Assembly (NCBI GenBank): GCA_018136815.1
Contig: CM030934.1
Span: 1,396,979-1,460,978 of the forward strand
Length of the DNA: 64,000 nucleotides
Direction of reading: 5' to 3'
Source: Isochrysis galbana
Lineage: Eukaryota > Haptophyta > Isochrysidales > Isochrysidaceae
Positions 1-9,722 of this stretch are shown here, in pieces (position 1 is the stretch's first letter; each line of letters begins with the position of its first letter). The notes under the pieces are model-generated. The model worked only from the letters and a program-made list of their open reading frames with translations. It was not told the DNA's origin and searched no databases. The position numbers and the translations under genes were made by a program.

Positions 1-465
1 GGGCGCGCCGGCAGCTAGCACGGAACGCGGTTCTTGCGGGGAGCTCATTGAGCTTTCCTCGGGACCCATGTTAGAGCAGTGACCACTGGCATTGCGAACG
101 GCGCATGGAGGGCGCGGAAGTGCGAAAGGAGGCTTGTGGGGGGTTGTGGCAGGCGACTGGACCCGGAAGCCCACGCGACCATACAACGAGACGGGCCCCG
201 ACTCGAGCAACGTCCACAACCACAAACGCCCCATCCCTAGCTCACGAGCGACACGCATCGCTTCCCGTAACAAAGTCCTCCCAACGCCTTGACCGCGCCA
301 ATCGGGGGCCACCCAAAAGTCGCACAGCTCGCCCGAGCGCCCACCCGACAGCGGGTTCACGCGCACCAAGCCCTTCGTCGAAGCGACCGCGAACGCTCCC
401 TTCGCGGGGCGCGAGTAGGACGGTGGGATATCGTCGCTCCAGTGCGAAAAAGGCACCACATGCAT
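1..465 (-). CDS. GNAT-type N-acetyltransferase, C-terminus beyond window edge
   Basis: Reading the minus strand from the ATG at 465 to base 1 gives 155 codons with no stop. The stretch ELCDFWVAPDWRGQGVGRTL is a textbook GNAT motif A (acetyl-CoA pyrophosphate loop, R/Q-x-x-G-x-G), and SLYGRVGFR about 40 residues later is motif B. The role would be transfer of an acetyl group from acetyl-CoA to an amine; the substrate cannot be told. The N-terminus is short for a GNAT fold (about 45 residues before motif A). In-frame stops lie just upstream, with a possible acceptor (caggtag) near 490, so a 5' exon may exist. After the domain the frame runs into a segment nearly identical to the retroelement leader at 48765-48830, so the C-terminus is either a fusion with a mobile-element ORF or a broken gene. 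The domain call is sure; intactness is not. Confidence 0.7.
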   Translation of the reverse strand, partial: MHVVPFSHWSDDIPPSYSRPAKGAFAVASTKGLVRVNPLSGGRSGELCDFWVAPDWRGQGVGRTLLREAMRVARELGMGRLWLWTLLESGPVSLYGRVGFRVQSPATTPHKPPFALPRPPCAVRNASGHCSNMGPEESSMSSPQEPRSVLAAGAP

Positions 466-584
466 ATCCTTCGCCGACCCAAGAGGCGCCTACCTGTCCT
501 AGCCCGAATTTATACCAAGAAGGAGCGGTGCGAGGGGGACGGCCCGCATCGCGTTGTTTCGCACCAAACGTTGGACTAAAAAAA

Positions 585-1403
585 ATGGACATACGGGTAG
601 TAAATATGCCATCGAAACGACTTTTGATTGCCCTCGCGGTGGTCGTCGCAACCGTGGTCGCCGCCATCGTCGTGGCGTTGGTACTCACGAAGAAGCAGCC
701 AGACAGATGCAAGGATGTGGATGGAAAGTGTGCAAACGACAAACGATGGAGACTGTTGTCACGATCTCGTGTGTTCCGACCAAAAGTGCCGTACGGTCCC
801 ACCGTGTATCGAGAAAAGGAGGGGGTGCACTTATGGCGACGAGTGCTGTGAAGGACTTGAGTGCAATGACGATGGAGTGTGTGAGACGCCGTGCCGCGAG
901 CCAGGGCCGGTGTGCCAAAATAACTCGGAGTGCTGTGGTGAATACAAGGTGTCGTTCCGTCAATAGTGGGACATCAGTCGAATTGAGCGATCAAATGTCC
1001 ACAGTTGTATTGTAGTTGTTTAACATTAGATCTTGTTAAAATTATAAGAGAGAGACGCCGTCAAAGCTTCTTCGCTAATCACATCGGTGCACGCCGTGCA
1101 TGGGCACGGCGCGATGTGCATCGGTCCCCCCGCGGATACGCCGTGCGTGCGCATGTCAACCCGTTCCATATGTGTAGCCCCTGCGGCCCACAACTACGTA
1201 AACTGGCCATATAAGAGGTGTTTAGTTACGCAGCACCTGTGATGACTTGCAATCACATGTGCACTCCGTATACGCTGTACGCCCTCCGCGACCACGAGAC
1301 CATGACGGTGCACGCGAAAGATCAGCTATGCGAGTGGAACGGCCTCTGCGGCGATTGCAAGAAGAAGCACGGCAAGCCGTGCACCCGCGCTAGTGCAGCC
1401 TAG
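585..1403 (+). CDS. Membrane-anchored cystine-knot-like repeat protein (two exons, one frameshift)
   Basis: The ATG at 585 (or 606) opens a short lysine/arginine-bearing head and a strong hydrophobic segment (residues about 12-30), a signal anchor. This is followed by cysteine-rich repeats of the form C-x5/6-C-x4-CC-x3/4-C-x3/4-C, the spacing of inhibitor-cystine-knot modules. Two repeats are read directly. The third is completed if bases 938-1233 are removed as an intron: donor G|GTGAAT in phase 1, acceptor ttacgcag|CA, which restores the CC-x4-C spacing exactly and ends at the stop at 1401-1403. Near 742-745 one extra A breaks the frame between the anchor and the first repeat, so the gene is either mis-sequenced or a recent pseudogene. 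The role is unknown; an extracellular disulfide-rich ectodomain is inferred. The putative intron contains a degraded copy of the 1.7-2.0 kb minisatellite. The exon join is inferred from phase and motif spacing only. Confidence 0.5.
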
Positions 1404-2969
1404 TTGTGGAGTTTCGATTGTTCGGGTGACAGCGCGGTATGGTAATTAATGAGTTTGGGGAGTGAATTTGTCTGCGCGAGAGGACTGTCTCTGCACATGT
1501 AATTAACTCACGAAATAGTTTCGTTACACGTTTAGGGTGTGTGCGAAAAGTTTTTTTACCCGTGGAAATAATACAATGGATATCAGAGCACGTGAAGCAA
1601 TCAGGGTACAGCGGTTCCTCTCGCTCATCCAGAAAGCACCCCCCCACTCTTGTCCAATCTTCAACCAAATGAGTGGCAATCCACACTTCGCCAAGATGCG
1701 TGTGCCTCGGGCTCCCCCCCCCCCCCCCCGCGGGGACTCCATGCGTGCGCATGGAAGTTTCCGCACGCCGTCCCGGATGCGCAGAAAAAAGGGTTTCGTA
1801 TTGTGCACGCCGTGCACGCCGTGTGCATGATGAGTGGCAATCCACACTTCGCCAAGATGCGTGTGCCTCGGGCTCCCCCGCCCCCGCGGGTACTCCGTGC
1901 GTGCGCATGGAAGTTTCCGCACGGAAAAAAGGGGTTCGTCAGGTGCACGCCGTGCACGCCGTGTGCATGATGAGTGGCAATCCACACTTCCGCCAAGATG
2001 CGTGTGCCTCGGGCTCCCCCCCCCCCCGCGGGGACCCCATGCGTGCGCATGGAAGTTTCCGCGCTACGGCGTCTCCGCGGGGGTGGGGGTGGGGTGTGGG
2101 GGGGGGGGAGCGCGCCCTGACGGCGTGCACTTGGGTGATTGCAACTCATCACACACCCCGCCGGCCCTGGTGCACGCCTCGCTCGCCCGCCCCTCCCCTC
2201 CTCGCTCCCCCCTCTACCCTTCACTCGATTCGAAGAGGCCACGCAGCTGGAAGAGGCCACGCAGGTGGCCACGCAGCTCGAGGAGGAGGAGAAGGAGGAG
2301 GCCGATACCGCCGAGGCGCGTGTCGTAGTGGTACCTGCAGATCTGATGACTGATTGGTGCGCGCGTTTTCTTTTCATCGAGGGGCGCACGCACTAGTACT
2401 CATGTTTTTGGTGTGTGGATGACTTTCCGGGCTAGCTGTTCAGAGCTTGCCACTCGCTTCTGGAATTCTTTATTGTTAGCTGATGCTGCGTTTTTTTGAG
2501 GTCAAATTGGCGTTGCAGTTCTGGATCTGCTGGGGACGGGGGTTTCATTTTTCCCTTTGGTGGCATGGCTACTCGCACTTCCATTATCATCGATAAAAAA
2601 ATTATGGGCGAATGTCCCCCCCGGGCGGCGTCTCCCTCGTGCGTCGTCTCCGGCCGAGAGAATTGGCATATGGCGGAAAGAGAGGTGTGATGAATTTTTA
2701 AAGTTTCTTTCTTATGATCCATTGCAATCGCTTGAGTACTACATCATCAGCCGTCATTCCATTTATAGATATGGTTGAGCACTGTGAGGTGGGTGCCTTT
2801 GCTCAAATACTATAAGATTGTTTTTGTACCGGGAGCGGCGCATCGCGTATTTGGAAACGAGGGGTACCAAATGAAGGCAAACGACCTTTATTTGTTTGGT
2901 AGGAGGCTACTATGGCATAGAGTCCCCTTTGTCAGCATGCCAAGTGGCATCATAGAGGGGTGGGTGGTG
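1404..2969. other. Intergenic, apart from the minisatellite no assured gene
   Basis: 1404-1670 shows nothing recognisable. On the plus strand 2230-2396 encodes an acidic Glu/Ala/Thr-rich tail ending in a TAG and could be a last exon, but no partner exon is visible. On the minus strand 2566-2432 is a 44-codon ORF starting MPPKGKMKPP; it lacks supporting context. 2700-2969 is featureless. Confidence 0.4.
1671..2065 (+). repeat. Three-copy GC-rich minisatellite (units start 1671, 1832, 1972)
   Basis: Three direct units of 161, 140 and about 95 bases begin GAGTGGCAATCCACACTTC. They share a C-run followed by GCGGGG, then the near-palindrome CCATGCGTGCGCATGG and, in the first two, GTGCACGCCGTGCACGCC. 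A diverged partial copy lies at about 1090-1160 inside the inferred intron of the upstream gene. Open frames across this block on both strands are repeat by-products. Confidence 0.9.
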
Positions 2970-3046
2970 CTGCCCTTTCCCCCATCCGGGGGAGGGGGGA
3001 GGGATTGTGCCCTCCCCCATGTGCAACCAAGCATACACTTAGTTGA
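2970..3046 (-). repeat. R1 family fragment (terminal part)
   Basis: GTGCCCTCCCCCATG, then CAACCAAGCATACACTTAG, matches the R1 terminus (…GTGCCCCCCCATGGGCGAACC, AAGTATAAACTTAGTTGA) seen at 55800-55840 and 15850-15886, with several substitutions. This is an old truncated copy lying 35 bases beyond the stop codon of the neighbouring minus-strand gene. Confidence 0.7.
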
Positions 3047-3080
3047 GCCCTGGCCTAGTATAACTTGACGAAAATACGGC

Positions 3081-6000
3081 CTACATGAGCACCGTAGACG
3101 ACCCTCTAGAGCAGTGCGGTTCGCGTGTGTGGTGCATGGTACCGCTAACCGCTTTGCCCTGAAGCCGCTGTAAGAGCCGGATACAGATCTGGAAGATCCA
3201 CGAGCTGCCAATCACCACCCGAAAGTTCTGCAAACGCGAGCCGCCGACACCGCCTCGAGACCAAGGACGATGTGTCTCACCATCCTTGCGCCTTGCACCG
3301 CCGTAATCCATTTCAACGGGTGGTTTGTCTAGCCCAACTAGTGAGGCGTCCAACACGTGTGATACGTTCAACTCGAGACCGGACGGATTCATGTAGATGT
3401 CGCGATTCATCTCCTCGGCGGCGAGCATAACAAACACACCAAAATAAACCGAAGTGAGCACGGAGGCTCCAAACAAGAAGAAGCCTGGGAGCAGAGCGAC
3501 TCGCGCTACTCCTAGAATGGTTGGAACGGGCACGAGTTCATCAAAATACAGTAGAATGAGTTCGTCTATCGTTTCCGACTTGTCTACCATCATCTGATGT
3601 AAAATTGGGCCCAGGCCCATAAGCGCGATGACCATCGTTGTGAAAAAAACTTCTGAGCAAGAAAAAGACCAGCACAACCTCGCTACGAAAACAAGGTGGT
3701 GGCGCATTCCAACGCGGAGCGGAATGCACCATAGAATGACGCAGGCTGAAAGCCATAATACAGGTGCGATGAGAAGGAAGGCAATGAAGCACCAAGCCAA
3801 GAAGTGTGTTCCCATTCCAGCCGATGAATCTTCGGCGAGGGCTCGCATGGACTGCCACATGCTCCATAGCGACCAGGATCGCCGCTTATGCGGGTTGTTG
3901 TCCAACATCATCTCGTCCACCAATCCAACCGATTGCGTTTCGACGCATCCGAGAAAGATGGATGCTACACTACCCACAGTAGAGAAGACAAGTCCTAGAG
4001 TGAACAAGAGCTGTTGCGTAAGGCTGAGCTTCCATCGATGCGAGATCCAATCGAGTCCTAGAAAGTGGGAGAAAGTGTGCGACCGTAGAAGGGCGGGAGC
4101 GCCCCGACGTGCTTCCAACCCACGATCATCGCAGCGCTGGCCATCGACACCAGCACGAGCCACGCCACTAATGCGACCGCTGAACGCAAGGCCATTTCGC
4201 TCATCCGGCCCGGGCAAGCCGTCGACGCATTTTTGTCCCTTCGCGACTATACCTGCCGCGTGAGCGGCCTCCACTTGTTGGCGTAATAGGGCCAAGTCAA
4301 CTGACATGTGCATGTGCAAGACAGCCGCCGAGAGCGCAAGCAAGAGAAGATACGAGAACATAAAATAGAAGAGCCCTTCTCGCGGCACCAAGTGGAAACG
4401 TGTTTGCAATACGGGCGACTTTCCGTTCCGTATGTCCTCGAGCGGAAGGTCGATGCGAAGGCCGTTATTTGTCGCCATGGCCATCATGGTGATCGTGGCT
4501 TCAAGCAGAGACCATTTGCCGACGAAGTCCAGAAAAAGGAGCCCAAGGCGACGAAGGCGAGCGGGGAGAAGCGCGCTGGGCGCCCAGATTGCGAAGATAT
4601 TCAGCAAACATTTGACTGATGGATACACGCCCGCGCCAATGAAAATGGCCGCTGCCATAGGATATCCTGACCACCCGATCTCGTAAAACCGAAGAGCCGA
4701 ATTGACGATGGTAAAGGAAAAGACATCTATTGTCGGCAACGCCTCTCCTGCAACCGTCACATCGACGCTAATTGAGGCCGCGGGCCATGTGTACCCATAG
4801 CCCAAAAGGGCGAGACAAACTATTAGCCCCGCAGTCATGCAACAGCACATCCAAAACGGGTACCGTGAGGCGAGACTCGACGCCGATAGCCTGCGAGATT
4901 CGTCCAACCAAGGGGCATCTGGGCTTGGCCATGACGTCGCATCCAGACTTTGCCAAGGCCGAGAGGATTCACGCACCGGCTTAGTATCCAACAGGGAAAG
5001 TAGCCTCAAAGCTCCAATCATGACCCCCGTCACGGTGAGAATTGTCGCCACCATCATGTAGCCGACCCATGCTTCGGCGCTGCGCCGCTCCTCTAGCAGC
5101 TCTAGCGATGACGGGGCGCCCGAAACCGGCTCAGAAAAGAAAACTGATGCACTGCGTGCAGCGCATTGTGCGTGCATATCCCGCACTCTTTGGCTTACAA
5201 ACGCATTGAGGAACTGGATAGCGCCATTCTGAAGGAGCCCCAAAACCCTGCGTATCGCTGCTGTGCGAAGGTGATAGACTGACCGTGGGGAATTTCCGGA
5301 GACAGACGTCGTGTTCCCACCAGCGCGAAGCCACACATCAAACCTGTCAAAATACAAAACGAAGTCGGCAATGCGTGCCAAGTGGAGCGGTTCCAGAGCG
5401 CACACCGAAATACTTTCGCCCGTCGTCATCGTAGGTAGAAGGCCCCCTAGCAACTCGACGAGCAAGTCCACCGCGAAGTCTGCGCCGGCCACATGAACAC
5501 CTCCTTCCCAAACAAAATTCTGACTGAGTATCTCGACATTCACGGTGAAATTGAGCTCGAAAGGCGCCAGCTCGTCAGCAGAGACGAAGGTGTTGCCGGA
5601 GAAGTTGGCGAGTTGGCGAGGAGGAAAGAAAGCAACGTTGCGCGTGTCTCCATTCCCACGCCGCTGTTGGCCACCAACACCCCACACATTGTGCACCAAA
5701 GCGCCGACGTTGCTATCGGCACGCAAAACGTCGATCGCGTAAAAAGAGTGAAGCCCGCTGATCGAAATGTTGCGCAGGCGTGCCGTACATGGGACCAATC
5801 CAAGGCCGAGACGATAGTGTTCGGCTAGGGGCAACTCAATAGAGGCATGGCCAAAATGGTCGAGCCACTGGCGTGGCACTTCAATTCGGCCGTCGTCGCC
5901 GCTCAGCTCTTGCAGAGCACGGTTGGTGTTTGATGGAGTGAAGAGTGCGTGTAGACGACCGAGGAGCTCGGAGTCCCGCCAGTCTGTGTACGGCGAGCCG

Positions 6001-8788
6001 GCATCGGCATCGCGATGTAGTACAGTGCCCAAGGAAAGCGGTGTTTCCCTGCTGAAATTTGCATATGGAGCACCGAGATGTCTAGGGAGCTCATTGGGTA
6101 GGTGTGGGCAGTGGGCAGCTTCTGACAAGCTTTCGATGATCTGCGATGGGAAGGCCAAGGCTTCTGTGACCGGACCGCTCGAGAGCGCTCGGAGTACTCG
6201 CGGAATGGATCTGCCCATTGTGGTGGAGAGGAGTTTGAAGGCATTGTTGATGACATCCGCAATTTGGTCGTCGAGATGAGTCAAGGTGGAACCATGGGGC
6301 GAGGAGCCACTAGAAGGGCGCGACAAGGCGAAATTCATGGGTGCAAGCTCAAACTTAAGAGCGCGCAAGCCTAGCCCAGGGACCGCATGAAGAAGGCAGC
6401 GTGGGTCCGCAAGGAGCTGCTGCCATTGAAGGTGTCGGATGGCGGAGAAGTTGAAACCTAGCTGGATGGTGGCGTCCAGCTTAATATTGTGCACCACGAC
6501 GTCCACCTATTGGTGGCACGCATGGCATAGGATGTGTGAGACCGTCGGGCCGCAAACAAATGTCATTTCAGTGTGTTTCGTCGGAATCAGGATGGCATCT
6601 TGTGCCTCGTAAGAGCAAGGATGGCGGGCAACATCATTTCCGAGTCGTACCGTGTATTGATCGCTAAATGGAGTTGGCCGCACACAGCAATGTCGAAAGC
6701 AAGGCGAGCGATCATCCACTGCCCATCCCTGAATGAACCCGCAGGTCGTTAGGCTGTCATGGGAGAAGTTGGCTCCGACACGGAAGGGGACAGACAGGGC
6801 CGCCATGTTTCATGGGGGAAGTCATCCGACGTTAAGCGTAGAACGCAACACGGCCGAGCATTTTGCTCACCTTGGCGCCTGGAGGATCCATTGGGCAAGC
6901 GAATTGCTCCGTCCAAACGCAGCTGCAATCAAAATCCGCTGGGGCGCCCAGGACAAGTACAGCGTCTTTGCTTTCCCTGTGGTCATTAGTATAAATGCAA
7001 CTCTATGTAGGAGTGGGACGGACTCCGGCGGACATGCTAGGTGCGGATTGCAGGCCATGCCTTCAGGCGAATTGGAGCAGCTGCGTAATCGCGTAATCCC
7101 ATCGTCATTGCACATACGTGCTAGCACCGCTCACCTGCTCTCTTGCAGCTCGACGTGAACACGCAGTCGTGCTTTGAGGTGACGTAGCTGAAAGGCTGCT
7201 CGCAAAGAAACCTCGTCCACCATCTTCAACTGCAGAATCTCGAAGCTATCCAGCCCATCGAGTGTGCCCCCCGTCACATCAAGTGTCACCGTGCCCAGTC
7301 GCGGCAGATTCAGCTCAACCCCCGATAATGCGCTCCGAAACGAACTGGGCATGCTGATGCCGTATCCACCCTCCTCAGGTACGGGTGCAGTGGAGGAATC
7401 TCGCCTAGTGGCGATTCCGTCCCTCTGATGGGGTTGGGCGGGTTGGATACCAGCTGTGGTATGCTCGTCTTCTAGAAGGGTTCGGATGCTGCCAATTGGG
7501 TTACGGTATCTTGGAGCGTTGGAGATCGCCCGCTCAGAAAAAAAGGCCGCCACTGCGCGAACCAATCGGTTCGTCATTGCCGCTGTTTGCTGAGGCTGTG
7601 ATAGTGTCTCGTTCAGCAAGCGGGCGATTGGTGTCGAATGGAGCATGTCGGCCCATCTTGTCACGCCCTCAAGGGCGATCTCAGAGAAAGGGGTTGGCGT
7701 GGAAGACAGATAAGGTATCAGATGTTCCCTAAGGACACGGATGGCGTCGGCTGCTCTTTGCTCCACAAAATAAGCAAGCAAGTCGGAGATGAAGGCTGTG
7801 ACAAGCCACTCGAGCAACAACCCAAATGTGTGGATGAAGGGCGTGACGAGGAAGTCCGTCAGTGTGAATCCCACCTAAAAACAAGAGGGTGTAGACCAGA
7901 TGCACAAGGTCGGTGCGTCTGCATCGGCTCGCTGGTGCAGCACTCAAAAAAAAAAAGCTAAGAAATATGCGTCCCTCACTCGTACAATGATCCCTGTAGT
8001 CGGTGCTCTGACGCGTGTGAACGGAACTGAGATGCCCGCAGGCATCCCTTCTGAGTCCACATCTAGCTGCAAATGGATTTCGCCTAACATCGAGTGCGCA
8101 CGAGGAATGGGTGGTGCCATTAAATCTTGAGAGCAGCCTTGGGGGCGCCATGGGCAAAGAATGCGTGGCACGACGGGCTCGAGTGGCTATCACCACGACC
8201 ATCAAGGATTTCAACACGGGCCGGATCCCGGTCACCCTTCAGGAACAGGCCTCCCTCAGACGCAGGTGCCATGGTGGCAGACGCACCTTTCACATCCGAG
8301 ACGTCGATTGCCACGTCCTCTGCAACAGCACCGACGAGGGTGTGTACAATGGCATATTTGGCCTCTGGCAAGACCAGCGTCACGGAGTCATCTCCGTGTG
8401 CAGGGCGTGGGTGGGCCCAGCCGTTGCGTACGTCAACCGAGCTGAAATGGCATCGGAAATCGGCCTGCTCGAACTTAAGGACCAGCCGGGCGGTACGAGT
8501 TGGGAGATCGGCTGGTCCAGGCGACTCGTGCTCGATCACGTGCGAGGCTAGCGCCCCGGTGCTGCCTGGATATCCGAGTCGGATGCCAGAGCAGCGGATG
8601 CGGCGCAGGTCGACAGACATGCTGGGTGTGCCGTGAGCCTCCGCGTCGGTCGGGTGACCGGAATAGAGCTGGAGGATCAGCCGGTTGCTCACGATTGTGA
8701 GCGAGTCCAGCCAGCGCTGGAGCTCCTGCGCGAGGGCGAGGTGCGCGTTCAGCAGCAGCAGGAGGAGCCATGCGCGCGGCAGGCCCAT
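3081..8788 (-). CDS. BPI/TULIP-like lipid-binding modules fused to PqiA-like multi-pass membrane protein (five exons)
   Basis: Inferred exons on the minus strand: 8788-8194, 8125-7980, 7874-7135, 6922-6871 and 6506-3081; all junctions are GT-AG and in phase, giving about 1,652 residues. The fourth, 52-base exon is the least certain; an alternative exon at 6786-6510 is open. A signal peptide (residues 1-21, Leu-run, ALA-Q) is followed by an ectodomain of about 950 residues. That ectodomain holds three stretches of alternating beta-strand and amphipathic helix that look like BPI/TULIP lipid-binding halves (e.g. LGTVTLDVTGGTLDGLDSFE). The last about 650 residues hold two membrane blocks (roughly 1065-1190 and 1337-1540). 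Each carries the PqiA-like pattern of helix pairs and a W-S-x-x-E motif (KWSLLEAT; LCWSFSCSEVF) before a helix. Bacterial PqiA works with MCE proteins in envelope lipid traffic; lipid transfer here is inference. The gene is certain, the PqiA/BPI assignment moderate. Confidence 0.65.
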
Positions 8789-8922
8789 CAAGAGAGAGAG
8801 AGGCGGGGGGGGGGAGAGAGGGAGGGGGGGGGGGGCGGTGGGGGGGGGAGTGGTTGGGAGGGAGGGAGAGAGAGAGAGAGAGACAAGAGAGAGAGGGAGA
8901 GAGAGGGAGAGAGAGGGAGAGA

Positions 8923-8965
<43 letters not shown>

Positions 8966-9020
8966 AGAGAGGAGAGAGAGGCCGGGGGGAGGAGAGGGGG
9001 CAGGGTGCGATTGGAGGAGA
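8789..9020. repeat. GA-rich tract directly upstream of the 8788 start codon
   Basis: Purine-only plus strand with G-runs (8808-8850) and a (GA)n core at 8867-8960. On the coding (minus) strand of the downstream gene this is a CT tract abutting the ATG, the same arrangement as at most other genes in the window. It probably contains the core promoter and 5' leader. Confidence 0.85.
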
Positions 9021-9722
9021 GAGAGGAGCGAGAGAGCGATTATTTTATGAAAAATCCGTCGAGGGTGCTGGGGTCCTCGTTGAGATCCTTGGCGTGTGTG
9101 GTCGTGGTGATGCCCACTCGAGCCCGTCGTGAGAGAGAAGAATTTGGTGAATCGCGCTGATTCCTCTGCCGTCCATCCATCCTCCTTCTTCCTACTGTCC
9201 CTCTCTCCCGCCCTCCTTTGCTTGTTCTCTCTAGGATACTACTACTCTACTCTAGAGCTAGGGTATAAAGCTGATTCACTCCAAGCTGGGTTTAGTACTC
9301 CCTCGGGTGGATGAATATGCCTTCAAGGATAATTTAAAATTCTCCTAAGGCACACGCACAGCCTAGTAATGGGTGATGGGTACTCCGTGCCCACTCAATT
9401 CCTGAGCGCGCGTTGAACCCTGGCAAAGTGTTCTTCGCCCCCCCAGCAGCCTCCCCTGCAGCTCTATGGCCCCAGGACTCGCATCGCAGCCAGGGCCAGG
9501 GGCATGCACAAGCCCAGCTTTGTCTTTTGTCTCCCAGGCACCCCCGTCGCGCGCGCGACGCAGGGGGCGCTGCGGCTGCATCTCCCCTCGCCGTTGCGAT
9601 CGACGACGCTGCCGCGGATGTTCGATTCGTGAGGGTGAGGGGGGAGGGGCAGGAGACGAGCCTGCCGGGCGGTCCCGGCGTCGAGCAGCCGCTCGCACAT
9701 CATACACACAACCGGGGGGCGC
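9021..9722. other. Intergenic, possible worn 5' part of the LINE that follows
   Basis: 9021-9362 has a pyrimidine stretch (9170-9235) and no gene. 9363-9722 is open in several frames without a convincing domain; because the next segment is LINE-derived, it may be the eroded upstream part of the same element. Confidence 0.35.

Noticed and set aside
242-802. 186-codon minus-strand frame at 242-802
   Set aside because: Wrong frame relative to the GNAT motifs, which are read in the neighbouring frame open to base 1.
105-851. 248-codon plus-strand frame over 105-584
   Set aside because: It lies antisense to the GNAT domain; only its last part (from 585) forms the signal-anchor of the cystine-knot gene.
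1390-2389. Several Pro/Ala/His frames over 1390-2389
   Set aside because: They repeat with the minisatellite unit; each copy gives the same peptide in changing frames.
6507-6806. Minus-strand frame 6806-6507 as an exon of the lipid-bridge gene
   Set aside because: It is in frame with the last exon but ends in TAG at the acceptor and has no phase-compatible acceptor after exon 3. The 52-base exon at 6922-6871 fits both sides. Kept only as an alternative.
8633-9160. Arg/Glu/Gly plus-strand frames at 8633-9160
   Set aside because: Products of the GA microsatellite in the promoter of the 8788 gene.
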